DNA of 64,000 nt, from contig JBANDB010000007.1 in NCBI GenBank assembly GCA_037576215.1, forward strand, positions 2,635,001-2,699,000, written 5' to 3'. Positions within the stretch are counted from its first letter, which is position 1. Every line of letters begins with the position of its first letter. This stretch comes from Armillaria gallica. Taxonomy: Eukaryota > Basidiomycota > Agaricomycetes > Agaricales > Physalacriaceae. Of the stretch, positions 58,841-64,000 are shown one piece after another. The translations under genes were made by a program, and so were the position numbers. Under the pieces are notes generated by a model, which saw only the letters and a program-made list of their open reading frames with translations, made no database searches and had not been told where the DNA came from.

Positions 58841-59233
58841 ATGCGGATCTTACAATGGATTGTATCAGAGTCTGCCTATTATGCGCATAAAGACACCGTC
58901 GAAGATGAGAGTGCGGGCCAGAAACCGAGGTTGGTGTTATGGAAGTTTGTAATTGGTTAGAGAATTGGAGGAAGATAATAGGAATGAGGCTCGCTGAATG
59001 AAAATTGGGTGCAATGAGCTAACTGAACGCGAAGCGAAAAGATGAAACCTACTCATTCAAGATTACATGGCAATACCCCTTGAAAGAATCAAACGTATGG
59101 GACTCAAGTCAATTCTGCCTGAGGCGAAAATTGGTGTATTGATGCAGAAGGGATACAACGATTGACTAGACTTGAGATGGGTCGTCGAGCCGGAAAGTAG
59201 AACCAAAGAAAGGATTTGCCCTAGAGTCCGGAC

Positions 59234-59358
59234 AAAAATAATGCGCAACGCACGCACTCCCTTCTTAGGTAGGGCGCGCACTGCGATCTCTCTTGCTGGG
59301 ACTCGAACCCAGCCTGCGAAACGAATGATACACGTCGCCGATATGTCAATAGAGAGCT
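59234..59358 (-). ncRNA. tRNA-like Pol III unit 4
   Basis: Minus strand: CTCTCTA, A-box-like TTGACATATCGG, spacer, perfect T-arm CTGGGTTCGAGTCCCAG with a canonical B box GGTTCGAGTCC, AAGAGAGATC, a stem with CCCT/AGGG core, and T5 (59238-59234). Confidence 0.5.
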
Positions 59359-59399
59359 GACAGCAGGCAGCTTCGTTGGCATTAAGATGTCATCGTTTA

Positions 59400-60890
59400 T
59401 GTAAACGGGTACCAGAGCAGACTGAGATGGACGTTGTGCTTTAGGCGCGGGGCGTGCAGTCGCGTCGATCCGGAAGAGTGGTGTTGGGTCGAAAGAAGGA
59501 TGGAATAACCGTCGAAAAGGTAGTCCGCCATGGTGCTCGTTAGGTCCATTGATACAATGAATAGAATCTCCACAGAGATCTAAGACCTGATGATGTAGAT
59601 TTGAACGTTACGCAAGAACGATAGTCTTGCATGATCCACCGAACACAGGGACGGGACGGAGAGAGTGTGTGTGATGATGTTGCAAGGCATATTCAGCAGA
59701 TTCGAAAGTGCACGGATGTCGGACTTTGTATAGGACTTGTGCATCGTCTGAGTGAGGGATCATGGCGATAAAGAATGATGGCAAACTGTGGTGTCCGAGG
59801 CTTGGTGGAGCTTTGAGAAAACCCACGACATGGGCTCATTCTATGAACTATTCTGGGTCTTGGTCGTTGGTCGATCAAGTCCGGGAGAAGCGAGTCCGGT
59901 AGAATTTGCACCCTTCCCCACAAATTATGACTATACAGGTCCTTCAAGAAGGAGAAGACGTCTGTTCTCTCGCTTCCTGCACATCAGTCACAGCTGCCGG
60001 GTCCAACTGCCGGGTTTCCGTCAGCCCTGATTCCTCCTATTTCTCCAAATCCTCCTCCTGCATACGCGGATGCATGGGTCGAAAACAAGTTTGAGGAGAT
60101 TGTAGATCTATGACATTGGGGGTAAGTTCAAGGTTTATTCGTGGAAGGGAGATATAGCCACACATGTACAGTCACTGGTAAAGTATTGGTCTCACAGAAT
60201 CCTATACGAGAAGCCTAGTCGATGTGATAGGCGAGCGACTTGCGTGGTGCCGAGCGGGAAAGCTGGCAGCGCGACGAGTTGACTTCACTAGATAGAATCA
60301 GCTATCAGAGAGAGATTCATTTTCCGTCGCAGGAAAAGCGATGATCTGCATACGCACGTTAATCAAACATGGATGAAAAGATCCTGACGGACACGACGTC
60401 CTGTACAAAAATTGTCGAGGTGTCATCCGGAGCGACCACGGAGAATAAGTGTGCACGTCCAAGCTACGGGTATTAAGATCTCCAAAATCGGGAGCGATGA
60501 GATGGCCGAGTGGTGGTAAACATACAGAGGTCGTTAGTGGTGGTCGATGTGCGGATACTGGGGCACGGTCCGGTGTCCGAAAGTCTGAGAACAGATTTTG
60601 CCATCCTCTTAGCACCACTGGCGCCCTCGTAAACCCACCTGAATCGACGAGGATTTCTTTCGACCTTTCCGACTAGGCCTCGTTGACATATACCTCCCTG
60701 CTGTCCCTCTCTGGTGTACAACTTAACGGAGCCTTTCTATGGCACATGAAGAGCAACTCAAATAGCGAGACCAATACTGCCGGCTCCCTCGTTGACGTCG
60801 GCGTCGGCCATATTGGGTTTGACAGACACGGCTGCCCAAGTCACTCTGAGTCAGAGCGAGCGCCGACCATCGAGCTACTCATTGCTCTGT
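59400..60890. other. No recognisable gene
   Basis: Short overlapping ORFs on both strands without recognised motifs. GATGGCCGAGTGGT at about 60500 resembles a tRNA-Ser/Leu 5' end but no matching 3' half was found. Confidence 0.4.
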
Positions 60891-60899
60891 CGCACATAG

Positions 60900-62698
60900 A
60901 TGCTTCTTGGTGCGTTATTCATTCTCAGGCACTTATGTGCCGTTGAGATAATCTTGAAAATGCGTAGCCTGTTCGCATATCTAGCACGCACTGTCAACTC
61001 AGCTCGGCGTAACCTTGTTGACGCTCGCCCCAATTCACGTCGGAACCTGTTCATGGCAGACCTGACCATGCCAAACCATGCAGACGACGTGAAACTCGCA
61101 AATCGGGTAATGGACATCCTGGCTCAAGCGGATGATATCCTCCTGTTCTCCCTTTCCGCGGCTGGTCTCCAAGTGAAACTTGATGCGCTGACAAGTTGGT
61201 GCTCGAAGAATTTTATCACTGTCAACAAGCTGAAAACGGTGATCCTGATCTTTGGCATGATGCCCTCCTCAGGGATAGTGCCAATCTTCTATGTCGGTGT
61301 GCACAAGCTCTCTATCTCCGAGGAGGAGAGATATGTCGGTGTGACCGTACAGCCTGGCTTAGCCCGTCCATTCAAGGTACACTCGGAAAAGAAGGCATCC
61401 ACCGCAAGATACAGCGGTCACTGCATCTTTGCGATACAAGATAAGACTGGCCGATTAACGCCTACGCAGCTGAAGCTACTGTATAATGCCAGAGTCGACT
61501 GCCACTTGACCCATGCATGTGAGGTTGTCCCAGACGCCATTGATGCTCATGTGAAGGACTTAGAGAAAATTCAAGAGTGGTTCATAAGACGGTCACTGCG
61601 TGTTGGAAAGAAAGCACCTAGAATTGCTCTATACACCGAAACTGGTTAGGGATGCCCACCGTACCCGTACATATGGTGGATACGGGTACCGTATATACGG
61701 GCCCGTACCCGTACCGTCGGCGGTCTGAAAACCAATTTTTACGGCCGTATTTGTACGGGTACCATACGGGTAGGCCAAATTTGCGCCAATATCTGTTTTT
61801 TTTGGGTATGTAATGAGTTAGATTAATGAAACGAATCATTTTAGCTATAAAACTCACCTGCCCTAGAACATCATACTCCTCTATGACCCCCGTATACGGA
61901 ATATGGTACGGGATACGGGCCAAACCCGTACCGTACCGTCGAGGCTCTTTTACCTTACGGTGTACGGCCGTAACTCATACGGCCGTAACCGTATACGGTA
62001 CGGTGGGCATCCCTAAAACTGGTCTGATGCCTCTCAGAGTGCAACGTTTTGTCCTTCTGATGCGCTACCTTCAATACCTCCTCAATCTGAAAGACCATCA
62101 TTATGCTCACCTGGCACTGACAAGTAGCAGGTCATTGTACTTTGCCGGAAAATCTTCATGGTACGGAGATGTACAGACAGCTTGTGAACATTTGCCTTTT
62201 TACGTGCGTCCAGTCCCTGTCCTAGCAGATGCTACGGAGATCGCGGTGTACATGGCAGAAGTCGAAAAGGCAGCGGAAACGTGGCTATTGCAACAACTGA
62301 ACAGTACCGCAAAACTTTACTTGATCCATAATCGGTTAGAGGTTATTGGAAAACACCGTAAGAGGATCATGGAAGTGCCCTTGAAAATGCGCACATATCT
62401 CACCTGCACGGTCTCCAAGTATCGGGATGCGCTTGCGTCTGTGGTGTTCTCAACTCACAAGCTCGCAGTGGAAAGGCTACGATGGGCAGACCACGGACGG
62501 AGAAGTATTGCCCGTGACCAACGGCTATGTAGATTGTGCACCACCGCCATCGAAACACCTGAGCATGTCATTCTCGAATGCGACAGTTCTGGCTTTATAA
62601 GTGAATTGCGTTCGGAGTGGATGGAAAAGGTACATACTGCTATCCCGGAGGCTCGCCTGGTGTCACAGCAGCGGAATCTCGTCGGACACCTGCAATAG
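60900..62698 (+). pseudogene. 5'-truncated LINE (non-LTR) reverse transcriptase
   Basis: C-terminal part of a LINE ORF2. Reads FMADLTMPNHADDVKLA, then QADDILLFSLSAAGLQ (the ADD of the RT palm, about 61118-61165), WCSKNFITVNKLKTVILIFG, a thumb region, and after the MITE LYTETGLMPLRVQR..., ending with CRLCTTAIETPEHVILEC, the C-terminal Cys/His motif of such elements. The frame is intact from 60900 to 62698 once the 369-bp MITE and one 8-bp duplication are removed. The endonuclease and RT fingers are absent. No clear 3' tail was seen. Confidence 0.75.
61647..62015. mobile_element. hAT-type MITE in the LINE
   Basis: 369 bp with terminal inverted repeats TAGGGATGCCCACCGTACC / GGTACGGTGGGCATCCCTA and a perfect 8-bp target duplication AAACTGGT (61639-61646 and 62016-62023), both typical of the hAT superfamily. 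The interior is dense in CGTACC/GGTACG palindromes. No ORF, so it depends on a transposase elsewhere. Confidence 0.92.
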
Positions 62699-63042
62699 CT
62701 CTTGGAGCAAGAGAAGATAGTACTGCTGGTTGGAAAGTTTGTGTACTTGGTCCTTCAGGAGGTGTACAGTTATCCTATATACCGTCCGCTTTGAGATGCA
62801 TATGATGATTGCTAAATGTTCCTGTTTCTTGCCTGGCTTTCCTGCTACTGGGTTCTTCTCCCCCACGGCCGGTTGAGACGGCGCGTGGATGCTTGGCTCA
62901 GTAATGGGGGGTTGGGTCTGGGCGTCGTACAGATGAAAGTCGTAATGTACGTATTTACTGCTTACTTACTTCCTTTGTCGTGTACGTAATGTCTGGGACC
63001 GGCGTTCACTGTGTGGACACTGCCGTGTAATACTACCTACCT

Positions 63043-63466
63043 AAGGTAGGGCTAGGGTGGGAACGGGGTCATCACATGACATTCCCATGACTTTTGTGAC
63101 AAAATCAAGAAAATCCTATCAGGGGTCCGACGCACCTGTTTTTAGATAATATGGCTCCGTAGAGCCCTCGAAAAGTGAATTTCCAAGGTTGCCACGGAGC
63201 CGTTTTAATTTTTTCGGGGGACCATCCTGAGTTGATAGATTTTTTGTGCCGGCATGCCCGAATTAGGACAGGTTATGAAGTAAGCCGGAAAGTAGGTAAG
63301 ACTATCGGGATGAGTTCTTAAGCCCGTAAAATCTCTGTTTTTGATAAAAGATAGTTACCAAACCTTCATGAACGCGTGGAATAGACCAACCGACGCGTCT
63401 TTAATAGGTTTGTCACTCAATGTCACAGTTCACGTGATGACCCCGTTCTCACCCTAGCCCTACCTT
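63043..63466. mobile_element. MITE with ~37-bp inverted repeats
   Basis: 424 bp bounded by AAGGTAGGGCTAGGGTG and CACCCTAGCCCTACCTT; the arms extend through GAACGGGGTCATCAC with two mismatches. Flanked by ACCTACCT on both sides, an 8-bp duplication if not part of the local TACC repeat. No ORF. The superfamily is uncertain; the 8-bp duplication would fit hAT. Confidence 0.75.
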
Positions 63467-63486
63467 ACCTACCTACCTACCTACCA
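63467..63486. repeat. TACC microsatellite
   Basis: ACCTACCTACCTACCTACC directly right of the MITE; a shorter ACTACCTACCT is on its left. Confidence 0.7.
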
Positions 63487-63918
63487 CGTTGCATCTGCGA
63501 CAAATGCTCTTCGGCTCTCGAGCTACGATCCTTCCCATAGACCAGGATCACTGAAACCGTGGCTCAGGACTTCTGCGACCCATATGAAAGAGCATTTGAA
63601 CGTGAGTGCATCGTTGGTCCACTGGCGTATCTTCACTGACCCATTTCTAGGCGGCTTTTGCTCGTTTTATTTTGGTTCCTCCTTCCTTTAGCCATGATAT
63701 TCTGCCCGTCCGCTCGACAACCCATCCCGAAGTAAAACACACTATCATCGACCATAGTCACCTTGCCACCGGACGCCACCATCGACTATCGTAGACTTGC
63801 AAAAAAACTACCATGAAGACTATCCGTTCATTTTGGAAACCGGCGACTATCTACTCATCTCGCTGGATAGCGACCACCGAGCACGTACCATTTCTGGTAC
63901 ACAACACCGGGGGCGACG

Positions 63919-64000
63919 ATGGCGTCGCCAGTTCAGGGGGAAAAGACGCATCCTGTGTATGCCTATCCTCGGCACCATCTTCGAGTGGTTCTCCTAAAGG
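63919..64000 (+). CDS. Possible gene start cut by the window edge
   Basis: ATG at 63919 opens a frame (MASPVQGEKTHPVYAYPR...) that reaches the window end without a stop. Too short to identify. An overlapping ORF 63797-63997 in another frame is an alternative. Confidence 0.2.
   Translation, partial: MASPVQGEKTHPVYAYPRHHLRVVLLK

Noticed and set aside
60495..60640. tRNA-Ser/Leu-like start GATGGCCGAGTGGT
   Set aside because: No B box or pairing acceptor strand found downstream; not a tRNA gene as read.

Overview
The window looks like a transposon-rich accessory segment of an Agaricomycete (mushroom-forming basidiomycete) genome. The evidence is short (about 50-70 nt) GT-AG introns, a NACHT-type NLR gene, an alpha-type protein kinase, chromodomain Ty3/gypsy elements and a second gypsy lineage typical of Agaricomycetes, a LINE, hAT-like MITEs, and strong CpG-to-TpG decay of the repeats. 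Almost every recognisable gene is broken.

Layout. 37-12187: NLR gene (copy 1), disrupted by gypsy element E1 (1754-10041, 5-bp target duplication GCAAC). 12188-20480: decayed sequence with an RPS6 tail remnant and two copies (one per orientation) of a 1.6-kb LTR-like unit, family X. 20485-22655 (minus): a decayed integrase-like DDE transposase gene and unrecognised ORFs. 23264-36173: an alpha-kinase gene interrupted by a ~1.7-kb insertion and by gypsy element E2 (27481-35796, target duplication CAATT). 36174-38600: LTR fragment and degenerate B-box-like repeats. 39060-42560: two inverted arrays of a ~159-bp satellite. 43050-52757: an older gypsy element E3 with two LTR-like units nested in its gag and integrase. 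52760-56290: a second, 5'-truncated NLR copy followed by an RPS6 pseudogene on the minus strand, the same arrangement as copy 1. 57840-59400: four tRNA-like, Pol III-type units on the minus strand. 60900-62698: 5'-truncated LINE carrying a hAT-type MITE; 63043-63466: another MITE; the 3' edge may hold the start of a gene.

The most unusual content is in E1 and E2. Comparing the two copies codon by codon shows that the conserved reading frame between the 5' LTR and gag is not the longest ORF but an overlapped frame. It encodes a ~403-residue protein with an N-terminal transmembrane segment and a PPPY motif, preceded by two overlapping small ORFs, one basic/tyrosine-rich and one with its own transmembrane segment. 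Adjacent ORFs are coupled by ATGA-type or near overlaps. The same elements show a 13-nt complementarity between the predicted 5' end of the transcript and the sequence just after the 5' LTR, the hallmark of Tf1/sushi-type self-priming. Gag and Pol lie in different frames (-1) with a conserved 16-nt overlap, and Pol ends in a chromodomain whose stop codon abuts the 3' LTR.

All family assignments come from reading motifs by eye; no database search was run.
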